The notes: generated from the letters alone by a model not told the origin. A stretch of DNA of 64,000 bases from Rhodococcus xishaensis (GCF_004011825.1 NZ_RKLO01000007.1:170550-234549); one strand, 5' to 3'; positions 1-8,982 are shown, counted from the first letter of the stretch. Numbers and translations: made by a program.

Positions 1-295
1 CGTCGTCGGTGCGCCAGGTCAGGAATCCCGCCTCGTCGATCTTGGTCGGGTCGGCCTGGAAGTCGGGCAGCTTGGCGCTCTCGAAGACGATGGCGCCGCA
101 GGTGGCGGTGGGATCGGTGTTCGGGTTGGCGACGGTAACCGACAGCGCGGTGTCCTGCACGGTGGTCGTGACGGTCGGGGCTTCAAGCGGGATAGGTTGG
201 GCGGGCGCGAGGCTTGGTGCCGCGAGCGCCACCAAGGCGACGGTCGCGGCACCACCTACCACGCAAGTGAGGGCCTTCCGTTTACGTAACTTCAT
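1..295 (-). CDS. Secreted protein of unknown function, N-terminal part only
   Basis: The gene starts at ATG 295-293 behind a good ribosome site (AAAGGGGAT) and runs off the left edge. About 98 residues are visible. The N-terminus is a clear signal peptide: basic (MKLRKRK), a hydrophobic Ala/Val stretch, then an Ala-X-Ala-like end near residue 32. The mature part has a short beta-rich segment (LSVTVANPNTDPTATC) and one Cys. It loosely resembles the secreted protein at 15203 (both have VTVAN followed by a Cys and an acidic ADF/PDF stretch), so the two may belong to one small family. No function can be assigned. Confidence 0.6.
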   Translation of the reverse strand, partial: MKLRKRKALTCVVGGAATVALVALAAPSLAPAQPIPLEAPTVTTTVQDTALSVTVANPNTDPTATCGAIVFESAKLPDFQADPTKIDEAGFLTWRTDD

Positions 296-608
296 GTGCA
301 TCCCCTTTCAAATGAAGAACCACCGGAAAGTGATCCGGTTGTTTGCAGGTGCGAGACGAAGATCACGTGTCCGCCATCGACGCTGGTCAGTAGAGCTTCA
401 ACGAGCGAACCCGGGCGAAATGGAATGGTCGGACATCGGGTCACGTTACAGTAACGACGTTTACTGGTCGATGGTTCGGCTGTGACCAAATCGGGAAGTT
501 CTGTTCATACAGAACCATCCGGCCCGTTTTGGTGCCCGGGGTGACTGGGTAGAAGCGGACAGGCCTGTCCCCGGTGGCCGGTTCGGATACGCTCGTCCGG
601 GTCGATCC
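296..608. other. Intergenic region between divergent genes, with a palindrome
   Basis: This 313-base gap separates the leftward secreted protein from the rightward ClC gene and must hold both promoters. The only clear structure is a perfect 13-base palindrome, CGTTACAGTAACG, at 444-456, of a size typical for a regulator site. I see no convincing gene. Long overlapping reading frames here, such as the one on the minus strand into 1319, run antisense to the ClC gene. Confidence 0.4.
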
Positions 609-1934
609 GTGGCAGTACGGTGTCAGTGCGCACACGCCGCGCCGTCGACAACGCCGGAGGCACCGTTGGACGGTATCGACCATCCGCCGACGCGAGTGAT
701 CGCGCGCGACGCCGCCCTCGCGCTGGTCCTCGGTCTTGGTTCCGCGGTGGTCCCCCTCTTTGTTTTCCTCGCGGTGCGCGGCGTCACCGATGTGCTGTAC
801 GTCCGAGTGCCGGAGGCGCTCGGGTTCGCCCCCGACTCCCGAGCATGGATCTTCGGCGTCCTCACGGTCAGCGGGATCGCGGTCGGGTCGGTGGTGTGGT
901 TGGTGCCAGGTCACGGTGGCCGCGATTCCGCGACCGTGGGTTTGATTGGGCCGCCGCCGCCCCTCCGGGTGTTGCCGAGCCTGCTGCTCGTGCTCATTCT
1001 CGCGCTCGGCGCCGGCGTCAGTCTGAGCCCGGAGAACGTCCTGATCTCGGCGAACTCGGCACTGGCGGTGTGGATCTTCGCACGCGTGCGGCCGGATCTT
1101 GCGTCCGAGAGGATCATCGCCCTGTCCACCGCGGCGACCATTGGGGTTCAGTTCGGCACGCCTGTGGCCGCCCCGCTCGTGTACCACGAACTCACCGGTC
1201 GACCGGTGCGCGGAAATCTGTGGGACGCACTCTTCGCGCCCTTCGTTGCGGCGGGTGTCGGCACACTCGTGATGCAGGTCCTGGTCCGCCGAACATTGTC
1301 GGTCGACCTTCCGCGTCATTCGTGGCCGTCGCTCGGTGACGTGTTAGGCGCCACCGTGGTGGCGACCGGAACTGCCGTGTTGCTGCTCGGCGTGGTCTAC
1401 GTGTACCGGTGGCTGCACGGGATCTTCCACCGGATCAACAATCCCGTCCTCATGACCGGGATCGGTGGTGTCGTGTTGGGAGTGCTCGGTGCCCTGGGCG
1501 GCCCACAGACCATGTTCAAGGACGTCGAGGCCATGGAGTCCGCCGTCACCGAGGCGTCAGGCACGAGCGTGGCGCGGTTGATGTTGCTGGGTGGGTGCAG
1601 CTTGGCGGCCTACGCGGTAGCGGCGGCGAGCGGATTCCGCGGAGGACGTGTCGTCTCGGCCGCTGTCATCGGCGTTCAAGTCGGCGTGTTCGCGCATGCC
1701 GTGGTGCCTGCACTCCCTGGGCCCGTTGCGGTCGCATCGGCCGTGCTCGGAGCCGTCACGGTCGCGGCCCGCAGTGGTTGGCTCGGCCTCTTCCTCCCGG
1801 CGGCCGTGGTCGGTTCGGTCGCGCTGCTGCCCGCGCTGGCCGTCGCGATGATCCCGGTGTGGCTGCTGGTGGCACATCGACCGACGATGACGATTCGTCC
1901 CGCTCACCCGGAACCTCCCGGCGTATCCGGATAG
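609..1934 (+). CDS. ClC-family chloride channel/transporter-like membrane protein
   Basis: Up to 441 residues, dominated by about ten hydrophobic segments, with the internal two-fold feel of ClC proteins. Recognisable ClC-like elements are GHGGRDSATVG near residue 100, the SLSPEN segment that follows a Gly-rich helix, and GFRGGRVVSAAVIG near residue 345, which matches the GGxFxPxxxxGA selectivity-filter helix. ClC proteins move chloride or fluoride across the membrane, some coupled to protons. The ion here cannot be told. The GTG at 609 is the upstream-most start. TTG 666 would give a more usual N-terminus without the odd Cys-rich lead. No C-terminal CBS domains are present. Confidence 0.65.
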   Translation: MAVRCQCAHAAPSTTPEAPLDGIDHPPTRVIARDAALALVLGLGSAVVPLFVFLAVRGVTDVLYVRVPEALGFAPDSRAWIFGVLTVSGIAVGSVVWLVPGHGGRDSATVGLIGPPPPLRVLPSLLLVLILALGAGVSLSPENVLISANSALAVWIFARVRPDLASERIIALSTAATIGVQFGTPVAAPLVYHELTGRPVRGNLWDALFAPFVAAGVGTLVMQVLVRRTLSVDLPRHSWPSLGDVLGATVVATGTAVLLLGVVYVYRWLHGIFHRINNPVLMTGIGGVVLGVLGALGGPQTMFKDVEAMESAVTEASGTSVARLMLLGGCSLAAYAVAAASGFRGGRVVSAAVIGVQVGVFAHAVVPALPGPVAVASAVLGAVTVAARSGWLGLFLPAAVVGSVALLPALAVAMIPVWLLVAHRPTMTIRPAHPEPPGVSG

Positions 1935-2024
1935 ATTCATCCAAAGTGTCAGGGCAGCAACCAGTTCCGGCGTAGCGTCGTGTGCGCGCGTGCCCAGGTC
2001 GACCACAGGGAGTACGAGGGTGAC

Positions 2025-3815
2025 ATGAGCGGAGGGATCTCGAGGCGTACCTTCAATCGCGGGCTCGCGTGGACCGCCGGGGCCGTAGGGCTCGGTGCGG
2101 CGGAGTCGGCCGCGGCCGGTGCACAGGACCTCGGCGACCTCGGCAGTGTCGATCCCTTACACCCGCTGCTCTTCGCGTCACCGAACCTGGAGCCGTTCGT
2201 GGACGAACTGCCCCTTCTGCCGGTGATCGCCGGATCGGAACTCGAGCTACGCGCCGCCAGCACCGTGCACCGGTTCCATCGGGACCTGGATCCCTCGCCG
2301 GCCTTGGCGTACGGCGGCATGGACTATCTCGGCCCGACGGTCGAGGCGCGCAGCGGCGACCCACTGACCGTCGCATACCGCAACGAGATCGGAGTACACC
2401 CCCTCGCGGATGACTTCGACACCTCCCTGCACGGCGTCACCGAACAGGATCGGACAGCGGTGCCGACGTCGATGCACCTGCATGGTGCGGTGACACCGCC
2501 CGAGCACGACGGACACCCGGCCTTCCTGCAGCGCCCCGGACAGGGGCACGTACACCGCTATCCGATCGTCCACGAGGCCACCCAATTCTGGTACCACGAC
2601 CACGCGATGGGGATCACCCGGCTCAACGTATACGCCGGACTCGCCGGCCTGTTTCTCTTGCGCGACGAATTCGACACGGGCACAGCCGAAAACGCGTGGG
2701 GATTGCCGTCGGGGGAGTTCGAGGTGTCGCTCGTGCTGCAGGAGAAGCGCTTCACCGCGGACGGACGTCAAAGCATCCGTGCGACCCCTCTCGTGCCGCA
2801 GGGTCGGTGGGACGCGGGAACGCCCGGTGACGTCGGAGTGGTGAACGGCAAGATCTGGCCGGACCTCGAGGTGGCTCGGGGAATGTACCGCCTGCGGGTA
2901 CTCAACGCCGCGTCGTTCAGCGTGTGGAATCTGTTCTTCGGCAATCGGATGCGGTTCTGGATCCTGGGAATGGAGAGCGGCATGCTGCCGGCGCCGGTTC
3001 CGTCTACACGGGTCCGGTTGGCTCCCGGCGAACGCGTCGATCTGCTGGTCGATTTCGGTGCGCTCGAACCGGGTTCGACGGTGGAGTTGCGCAACGACGA
3101 GCCGCCGCCGCTGGGAGCGTTGCAGCGTGGGGCACGGGCGATGCCGCTTTTCTGCCGGTTCCGGGTAGCCAACGGCCGCGGCATCGCGGGTGCGGTGCCG
3201 GAGACCCTCCGCGGTGGACGCGGCCGGCCGACCGACCTCGAGCCCGTCCCGACACCTCAGGTGCAGCGGACCGTCACCGTGATGCAGTTGCCCGATCCTT
3301 CCACCGGCGGGGTGCTCATGTCACTGAACAACCTGCGCTTCGGGGACACCGACATCGAGATGCCGCGGCAGGGCACTGTCGAGCAGTGGAACATCGTCAA
3401 CGTCACGCCCGAGCCGCATCCGATCCACCTGCACCTGGTCAACTTTCGGATCCTCGGGCGCCAGGCGATCGACGTGCCGACCTATACGCGGCGGCATCCG
3501 CCCCCACCGGTCGGCACAAGGTGGGCGCCACCCGTCGACGAGTTCGTCGCGTCCCCGTTGGCGCCACCGGAACCGTGGGAAGCCGGGCTGAAGGACACCG
3601 TCGTCGCGAATCCGGGGACCGTCACCAAGATCGTCGTGAGATTCCCGACCGCCGGCCAGTTGGGCTTCGATCCGGACGCAACCTTCGCCGCCGGGACGGT
3701 CGGGGCAGCACCACCGGGAGACCCCGCTCCATTGCAGGGCTACGTGTGGCACTGCCACATGCTCGACCACGAGGACCACGACATGATGCTCGGATACCGC
3801 GTCGTGGCAGAGTGA
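2025..3815 (+). CDS. Tat-exported multicopper oxidase (CotA/bilirubin oxidase-like)
   Basis: A 596-residue protein starting at ATG 2025, chosen over GTG 1980 because GAGGGTG precedes it and the twin-arginine signal SRRTFNRGLAW then lies at the N-terminus. All four copper motifs are visible: HLH at 151-153, WYHDH with H191/H193, HPIHLH with H465/H468/H470, and HCHMLDHEDHDM with C577, H578, H582 and a likely axial Met587. This is the three-cupredoxin laccase layout of CotA, phenoxazinone synthase and bilirubin oxidases. These enzymes oxidise phenols, bilirubin or metals such as Mn(II) while reducing oxygen to water outside the membrane. The substrate is unknown. It stands alone, about 90 bases after the ClC gene. 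Confidence 0.88.
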   Translation: MSGGISRRTFNRGLAWTAGAVGLGAAESAAAGAQDLGDLGSVDPLHPLLFASPNLEPFVDELPLLPVIAGSELELRAASTVHRFHRDLDPSPALAYGGMDYLGPTVEARSGDPLTVAYRNEIGVHPLADDFDTSLHGVTEQDRTAVPTSMHLHGAVTPPEHDGHPAFLQRPGQGHVHRYPIVHEATQFWYHDHAMGITRLNVYAGLAGLFLLRDEFDTGTAENAWGLPSGEFEVSLVLQEKRFTADGRQSIRATPLVPQGRWDAGTPGDVGVVNGKIWPDLEVARGMYRLRVLNAASFSVWNLFFGNRMRFWILGMESGMLPAPVPSTRVRLAPGERVDLLVDFGALEPGSTVELRNDEPPPLGALQRGARAMPLFCRFRVANGRGIAGAVPETLRGGRGRPTDLEPVPTPQVQRTVTVMQLPDPSTGGVLMSLNNLRFGDTDIEMPRQGTVEQWNIVNVTPEPHPIHLHLVNFRILGRQAIDVPTYTRRHPPPPVGTRWAPPVDEFVASPLAPPEPWEAGLKDTVVANPGTVTKIVVRFPTAGQLGFDPDATFAAGTVGAAPPGDPAPLQGYVWHCHMLDHEDHDMMLGYRVVAE

Positions 3816-3842
3816 CTTGCCGGCCTACCGGTTGTGGTCGCG

Positions 3843-4598
3843 CTAATCCACGCCGGTGCCATCATCGACGACGATGACGCGGCCGGTCACGTGGGAGTTC
3901 TCCGCGGAGACGAGCCACGACAACAGGGGCGCCACCTGCGCGGGAAGGACACGGCCGTGCAGAGCCGACGGGATGCTGTCGTCGATTGCCTGTCGTCCAA
4001 CCTCCGTGTCCAGCATGGCCTCGATCATCGGCGCGATCAGCATGCCGGGAGCGATCGCATTGAGCGGGATCCCGGAGCCGGCCCACTCGGGTGTGACGGC
4101 GGTGCGGCGGATCCAGCGTGCGATCGCGACTCTCGAAGACGAATACACCTGTGCGCCGTCGCCCTGCGTCACTGCCGTGCGGGCGGCCTCAACGGCAGCG
4201 GCCTCGTCACCAGCGAGCGCGGCGTCGACGATCGCCGGATCCGCCGGATGTAGTGACGCCGCCGACGAAATCACCAGGGCGCGCGGATCGGTCCCCGCCG
4301 CGAGCAGCGAACGCAGGCCCTCGAGGGCAGCCACGGCACCGAAGTAGTTGACCTTGATCGTGAGAGGGTCGAACAGCGCTACGCCGGCGCACGCGACGAC
4401 ACCGTCGAGGTGTCCGCCGCTGCGTTCACGCGCCTGTGCGACGAGCGTGGTCCGGCCCTGCTGGACGCCGAGGTCGGCAGTAATGTCGGCGTCGCTCAGG
4501 TCGGCGCCGATCACGCGAGCGTTCTGATTGAGCAGAAGTTCGGCGGTCGCGGCGCCGACCCCGGAGGCGCTACCGGTGACGAGGTAGGTACGGGGCAT
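3843..4598 (-). CDS. Short-chain dehydrogenase, 3-alpha-hydroxysteroid dehydrogenase/carbonyl reductase-like
   Basis: A 251-residue SDR starting at ATG 4598 (MPRTYLVTG). The NAD(P) motif TGSASGVG is at residues 8-15, with NAG replaced by CAGVA and a Ser pair (VISSAASLH) at the catalytic Ser. The overall layout, with a long insertion before the active Tyr and an IAPGMLIAPMIEAML segment, matches the Comamonas 3-alpha-HSD/carbonyl reductase group. The active-site motif reads Y-S-S-S-R, so the usual Lys of YxxxK is Arg here. Activity may therefore be altered. An in-frame upstream extension to 4790 lacks coding character. The gene converges with the multicopper oxidase, 27 bases apart. Confidence 0.78.
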   Translation of the reverse strand: MPRTYLVTGSASGVGAATAELLLNQNARVIGADLSDADITADLGVQQGRTTLVAQARERSGGHLDGVVACAGVALFDPLTIKVNYFGAVAALEGLRSLLAAGTDPRALVISSAASLHPADPAIVDAALAGDEAAAVEAARTAVTQGDGAQVYSSSRVAIARWIRRTAVTPEWAGSGIPLNAIAPGMLIAPMIEAMLDTEVGRQAIDDSIPSALHGRVLPAQVAPLLSWLVSAENSHVTGRVIVVDDGTGVD

Positions 4599-5165
4599 GG
4601 TCTTGCACTTTCGGGGTCGGGAAGCCTCTGGCACGAGCATTCGGTGCCCATCTGTGCCACATGGCCAGTGTGTGCCCATCGACGCGTGACGGCTATGCCG
4701 AACGGCTCGCCACCCCAGCTCCGAGATGGCCGAATTGGATCTGATCAGGCGGAGAACGGGCCGCAGCCAGCTGCCGGCTCGCAGAACCAACGCGATGTGC
4801 CCCGATCGGGCGGGTCGGCAAGAAGGTCGAGGAACGTCTGGGGCCGGGTCGAAGTAGTCATCCGACCAGTGAGGACCCGTTGTGGATCGTGTCCGGGACG
4901 GGTCCTCGGTCGTACGCTTTCCGTCAGGGAAGCATGCTGAACCAGTAGGCGAGAGTCGCTGCCACCCACAGAAGAAGAGTGTCCATCACCGCATCACCGC
5001 CTCCCCGGTAGTGGACGCCTCTTTCCATCATGCGCCCTCAACCATGCGCCCTCAACGCCGATGAGGGCGATGGGTCCCGGCTGTCGCGTTTGTCGATCGG
5101 ACCGGGCGATTCGCACGTGGCGAACGTCCAAGCCGACGTTCGACGCAAGACGCAAGTTGGTCCGG
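4599..5165. other. Intergenic region, 567 bases, with one possible tiny membrane peptide
   Basis: No gene of normal size is convincing here. On the minus strand a 20-codon frame at 4986-4924 encodes a hydrophobic peptide (MDTLLLWVAATLAYWFSMLP) with GGGGAGG upstream, which may be a real small membrane protein or chance. The stretch 5026-5060 contains a short duplicated sequence (CATGCGCCCTCAAC, two copies). The promoter of the SDR at 4598 should lie in the left part. Confidence 0.35.
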
Positions 5166-6632
5166 TCAGGGCTCGAGGAAACGCGCGAGGAACTCGATCA
5201 GCAGCCGTTCGGCGACCGGCGCCGGAAGCTCCTCGACAAGTGCGAGGATGTCGGCCTTGGGTCCGTCGAGCCCGACCTTCGGTTCGAGCCCGGCCAGGGC
5301 GAGGACACCCGCGCTGATCTCACTGGTGAGATCAGCGGGGCCGATGTTTTCCGCCGCTGCGACGAACTCGGCCGGTGCCCTCGCGCCCGCGACGCCGCGG
5401 GTGCGGTCGGCGGCCTTGGTCAACGAAGCAACCAGGTCGTCGACGACGGTTTCGGTGACCGGTGTGATCGTGAGATGGGTGGTGCGGGGCAGCACCGTTC
5501 CGTCGGACTGGGGGTGGCGCGGCTGCGGCTGCAGAGCCCAACCATCGTCCTCGGCGGCGTCGGACCAGCGGTGCGGATCCACCCGGCGTTCGGCGGGCGC
5601 CCGCTCGTCCGCGGCAATCGCCAGCAAAGGACCGACCGGGTCGCCGACGACCCGTAGCCCCTCGATCCGGTCGAACGCCTCTCGGATCCTGCCCGTCGTG
5701 CGAACCATCGCAGCCACCAATTCTCGAAACCCCTTTTCACCCAACGCCTGTGCGACTGCCCAACCGGCCGCGATGGGCATCGCGCTGCGGGACCCGAGCA
5801 GGGTCGGGTTGACCACCGCGTAGCCGGGCCAGCGGGTGGTGGCGAACCAGTGCGCGCGGTGCCGGTCACGGTCGCGAAACAGCAGCAGCGAGATGCCCTT
5901 CGGGGCGTATCCGTACTTGTGCAGATCCACCGACAGGCTCGACACCCCCGGCACCGTCAGGTCCCAACGACGGTTCTCCGGGCCCGGCCACCACGGCAGC
6001 ACCCAGCCGCCGATGCAGCCGTCGACGTGCAACGCGACCTCGCGTGCCGCACATACTCGGGCGATCTCGGCGATCGGATCGAGCGCGCCGTGCGGATACG
6101 ACGGGGCGCTCGCGACCACCATTGCGACGTCGGGGGACAGGGCCGCGGCGACATCGTCCGGGCGCAGCCGCGCGGTGACGGGATCGACCGGCAACACCTC
6201 CAGGCGCAGATCGAGGTGGTGCGCTGCCTTGTGGAACGCGGCATGAGCGGTCGACCCGACGAGAAGCGTCGGGCGATGCTCGGCGCTGGTTCGGGCCCGC
6301 CAGGTGTCGCGCGCGGATTTCACAGCGAGCATGCAGCTTTCGGTGCCGCCGCTGGTGACGCTGCCGACAACGTCCGGGTCACCGCCTGCGAGCACGTCGC
6401 GGGCGAGTGCCACCAGGTCGCGCTCCATCGCCGCGATCGACGGAAAAGTGGTGGGATCCAACCCGTTCAGCGACTGTGCCCGCAGCGCGGCCGCGCCGGC
6501 GAGGTCGGACAGTTCGGCGATGCCGGAGTCGTAGACGTACGACAGCAGACGGCCGCCCGACGTCGGGGCGTCCGCGGTACGCAGCGCGTCGAGACGGGAG
6601 AGGATGTCGGTGGGATCGAGCCGGAACTGCAT
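5166..6632 (-). CDS. PLP-dependent decarboxylase/lyase (group II, sphingosine-phosphate-lyase-like)
   Basis: A 488-residue fold-type I PLP enzyme. TSGGTES at 94-100 binds the cofactor phosphate, HVDGCIGG has Asp204 for the pyridine nitrogen, and the Schiff-base lysine is Lys239 in VDLHKYG. The arrangement and GISLLLFRD after the lysine fit glutamate decarboxylase/sphingosine-1-phosphate lyase relatives, which act on amino acids or phosphorylated long-chain bases. A C-terminal extension of about 70 residues beyond the fold has no domain I recognise. Its ATG shares one base with the stop of the upstream transporter (TGATG), so translation is probably coupled and the two likely work on one substrate, which the sequence does not reveal. 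Confidence 0.75.
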   Translation of the reverse strand: MQFRLDPTDILSRLDALRTADAPTSGGRLLSYVYDSGIAELSDLAGAAALRAQSLNGLDPTTFPSIAAMERDLVALARDVLAGGDPDVVGSVTSGGTESCMLAVKSARDTWRARTSAEHRPTLLVGSTAHAAFHKAAHHLDLRLEVLPVDPVTARLRPDDVAAALSPDVAMVVASAPSYPHGALDPIAEIARVCAAREVALHVDGCIGGWVLPWWPGPENRRWDLTVPGVSSLSVDLHKYGYAPKGISLLLFRDRDRHRAHWFATTRWPGYAVVNPTLLGSRSAMPIAAGWAVAQALGEKGFRELVAAMVRTTGRIREAFDRIEGLRVVGDPVGPLLAIAADERAPAERRVDPHRWSDAAEDDGWALQPQPRHPQSDGTVLPRTTHLTITPVTETVVDDLVASLTKAADRTRGVAGARAPAEFVAAAENIGPADLTSEISAGVLALAGLEPKVGLDGPKADILALVEELPAPVAERLLIEFLARFLEP

Positions 6633-8002
6633 CAGTGGCTCCTGTTCTGTGCGTGTGCGTCCTCGGCGGCGAGCCGGTAGCGCAGGAGTGCGACGACGCT
6701 GAGGGCGGTGAGGATCGCCGGAGCCGCCGAGAAGGCGAGGATTATGCCATTGACAGCGGTCGCGGACTGGACCGCGTGTTCGTCACCGGTGGAGGAGACG
6801 AACCCGGTGACAGCCAGGATCGCGAGCACCAGGGCAGGGCCGAGGGCGAGACCGACGGTTTCGACAGCTGTCCACACTCCGCTGAACACCCCGGCGCGGG
6901 CGGTGCCGGACTCGGAGCGTTCGTGGTCGCTGATGACGTCCGGCAGCATCGACATCGGCAGCATCTGCATGCCCGCATACCCGACACCGGCCAGGGCCAC
7001 CACCGCGAAGACCCACCACCCGCCGCCGGTCATCAGGCCCAGCAGCGCGACGGTCGCGGCGAAGAAGAGTGTCGACGCCAGCAGGTACGCCCGGCGTTTA
7101 CCCCAGGCCCGCACACTTCTCGACCACAGCGGCATCACCGCCACCGCCGGTCCGACGAGCGCCACGAACAGGATCGACACCGACCGCTCGTCGCCGAGCA
7201 CATACGTTGCCACGTACTGTGCCCCCGCTAGCATCGTCCCCGTTGCGAGTGCCTGGAGTGCGAACGCGGTCAACAACACTCGGAAGGGGGCGCTCGACCG
7301 GACGACGCGCAGGGACGCCGCGAACGACACACCCCCACCGGTTGCGGCCGTGCGCGTCGGACGGGAGGGCGCAACCCGTGACGCCGCGAACATTCCGAGG
7401 CCGAGGACGATCCCCGCGACGACGCCCATAACGAGGTAGCCCCAACGTCCGCCGCCGCCGAGTTCGCGCAGTTCTGGTCCGCCCGCACCGAACAGCAGAA
7501 TCGCGATCCCGAGCACTGCGACGCGCCAGGCCATCAGGCGGGATCGCTCGTGGTAGTCGTCAGTCAGTTCGGCGGGCAGCGCGATGTACGGCACCTGGAA
7601 GAAACTGAACGCCATCGCAGAGGCGATGAAGGCGACCGCCACCCAAACCGCACCGGCCGCGGTACCGAGGCCGTCGGGCACGGCGAAGGTGAGGGCGAAG
7701 AAGATCGGCAGCAAGGCCGCGCCGACCAAGAGGAACCGCCGTCGGCCGCCGGTCCGGTGGGCCGATGCGTCGCTCCACGACCCGATCAGGGGATTGAGCA
7801 CCACGTCCAGGACCTTGGGAATGAACACCACGACGGTTGCAGCGGCGGCCGCGACACCGAGGGTGTCGGTGAGGTAGTAGGCCAACACCAGGCCGGGCAG
7901 GGTCGCGAAGCCACCGGTACCGACCGACCCGAGGGCGTAGCCGCGAACCGTCGCCGAGCTCAGTCGGGTGGTCGTGGATGTAGAGGTGGTCGTGGCCGTC
8001 AT
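6632..8002 (-). CDS. Major facilitator transporter, GPH (MelB-like) sugar:cation symporter type
   Basis: A 456-residue membrane protein with about twelve hydrophobic segments. After a Thr/Ser-rich start comes GYALGSVGTGG, then the family signature region DVVLNPLIGSWSDASAHRTGGRRRF near residues 65-90. This is the conserved cytoplasmic loop of glycoside-pentoside-hexuronide:cation symporters. A second copy of the loop charge pattern follows the sixth helix. GPH proteins carry sugars or sugar acids, and some relatives carry other solutes. Coupling to a PLP decarboxylase rather than a glycosidase suggests a non-sugar cargo, but that is inference. It is first in a two-gene leftward operon. Confidence 0.75.
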   Translation of the reverse strand: MTATTTSTSTTTRLSSATVRGYALGSVGTGGFATLPGLVLAYYLTDTLGVAAAAATVVVFIPKVLDVVLNPLIGSWSDASAHRTGGRRRFLLVGAALLPIFFALTFAVPDGLGTAAGAVWVAVAFIASAMAFSFFQVPYIALPAELTDDYHERSRLMAWRVAVLGIAILLFGAGGPELRELGGGGRWGYLVMGVVAGIVLGLGMFAASRVAPSRPTRTAATGGGVSFAASLRVVRSSAPFRVLLTAFALQALATGTMLAGAQYVATYVLGDERSVSILFVALVGPAVAVMPLWSRSVRAWGKRRAYLLASTLFFAATVALLGLMTGGGWWVFAVVALAGVGYAGMQMLPMSMLPDVISDHERSESGTARAGVFSGVWTAVETVGLALGPALVLAILAVTGFVSSTGDEHAVQSATAVNGIILAFSAAPAILTALSVVALLRYRLAAEDAHAQNRSH

Positions 8003-8126
8003 AGATCGCCGCCCGAGAAACCCCCGGCTTCAGCCATGGGGAGGTAAGGGCGGGGTGTTGCGTTCGGCATTGGCTACTCCATTTTGCGTCGGTGGCGTCG
8101 GCCGGATCTCCGGTCGGGGTATAGAG

Positions 8127-8436
8127 GTGGTGCAGTACACGTATCGGCTGCGCCCCGGCGTGCAAGCCGAGCGCGCACTGCTCGACGAATGGCACCGTCG
8201 CCGGTTCCTGTGGGACGAAGCCGTCCACCAACAGAAGTCGGGAAACAGGCCGACCTTCGGGAGGCTATCGAAGTTCCTCACCGTCGCGCGCAAGAACAAA
8301 TGAATGGTTGCGACAGGCTCCTGGATGGCGCCGGCGAATGTTGCGCGCCTACGGTCAGGCCCTCGAACGGGGCCGTTGGAAGACCCGCGGCTCCAGCCAT
8401 ACGGACCCGTTCAGTGAGGTCCTCCACGCCCGTTGA
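8127..8436 (+). pseudogene. Remnant of an IS200/IS605-family tnpB (OrfB), frameshifted and truncated
   Basis: From GTG 8127 the frame reads VVQYTYRLRPGVQAERALLDE and continues RRRFLWDEAVHQQKSG, the typical N-terminus of TnpB proteins of IS1341-type elements. The frame stops at 8303, but shifting frame near 8297 recovers EWLRQ and then MLRAYGQALERG, matching the next TnpB segment, before a stop at 8436. The RuvC catalytic part is absent and no element ends are visible. This is a decayed fragment at the left edge of the SDR array and may mark an old insertion or rearrangement. Confidence 0.7.
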
Positions 8437-8725
8437 CGGCTCAATATCCATTGCTATTGTCATCAGTTGGGGCTTCGACGTTCGGACCGTAGCGAGGATG
8501 ACGAAGTACATGATGCTCATACCGCCGACTCCGACTACGCCCACGCTCTGTCGAGACTCCGGGGCAGAACCTCACGCATGCGGTGACCGGCGTGTTCCGC
8601 AGCGCCGTGAGCGACACGTATGACGACATGGTTCGCCTACAGAACGAGCTCGCACGGCAGACGGACCCCGTCGACGCCGGGTCGCTACAGCGCCTGCTGA
8701 CCGGGCAGCCCGAGACCGTGACAAA

Positions 8726-8982
8726 GGTGGAGGCGCTCGGCAGGCGAATCGTGGTCGCCAAGGCCGATGTGCGCGACCTCGTCGTCGCCGACGCCGAAAC
8801 CATCACCTTCGGACGCTCTTGGGAACTCACCGCGCAGCACTGGCAGGACATCGACGTCAATCTGACCGGTGTGTTCAACACGGACCGACATCAGCGATGC
8901 CGTGCTGTTCCTCGGCAGTGGCGGGGCGCGGTGCGGCACCGGGGTCACCTTCCCCGTCGATACCCGAGCGAGCGTGAAATGA
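8726..8982 (+). pseudogene. Internally deleted fifth copy of the tandem SDR
   Basis: DNA here is nearly identical to the four intact SDR genes that follow, but with large losses. The VEALGRRIV-KADVRD part is fused directly to the VVA-DAE part, then ITFGRSWELTAQ and NLTGVFNT follow. A second deletion joins this, out of frame, to the C-terminal DISDAVLFLG and VTFPVD segments ending in VK and a TGA at 8980. The catalytic Ser/Tyr/Lys block and the NAD motif are gone. The spacer after it (CAAACCCTGATC, then AGGAGG) is the same as between the intact copies, so it was once an array member. Bases 8555-8725 hold an open frame I do not recognise. Confidence 0.85.

Noticed and set aside
441-1319. Long minus-strand frame of 292 codons
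   Set aside because: It is antisense to the ClC gene, rich in His/Arg/Asp and without domain features, a usual high-GC shadow.
8278-8544. Possible minus-strand gene (88 codons) between tnpB remnant and SDR remnant
   Set aside because: It overlaps the tnpB remnant, has no RBS and no recognisable domain.
8583-8725. Open frame preceding the SDR remnant as a gene of its own
   Set aside because: It reads straight into the deleted SDR copy and has no known domain; most likely rearranged debris.
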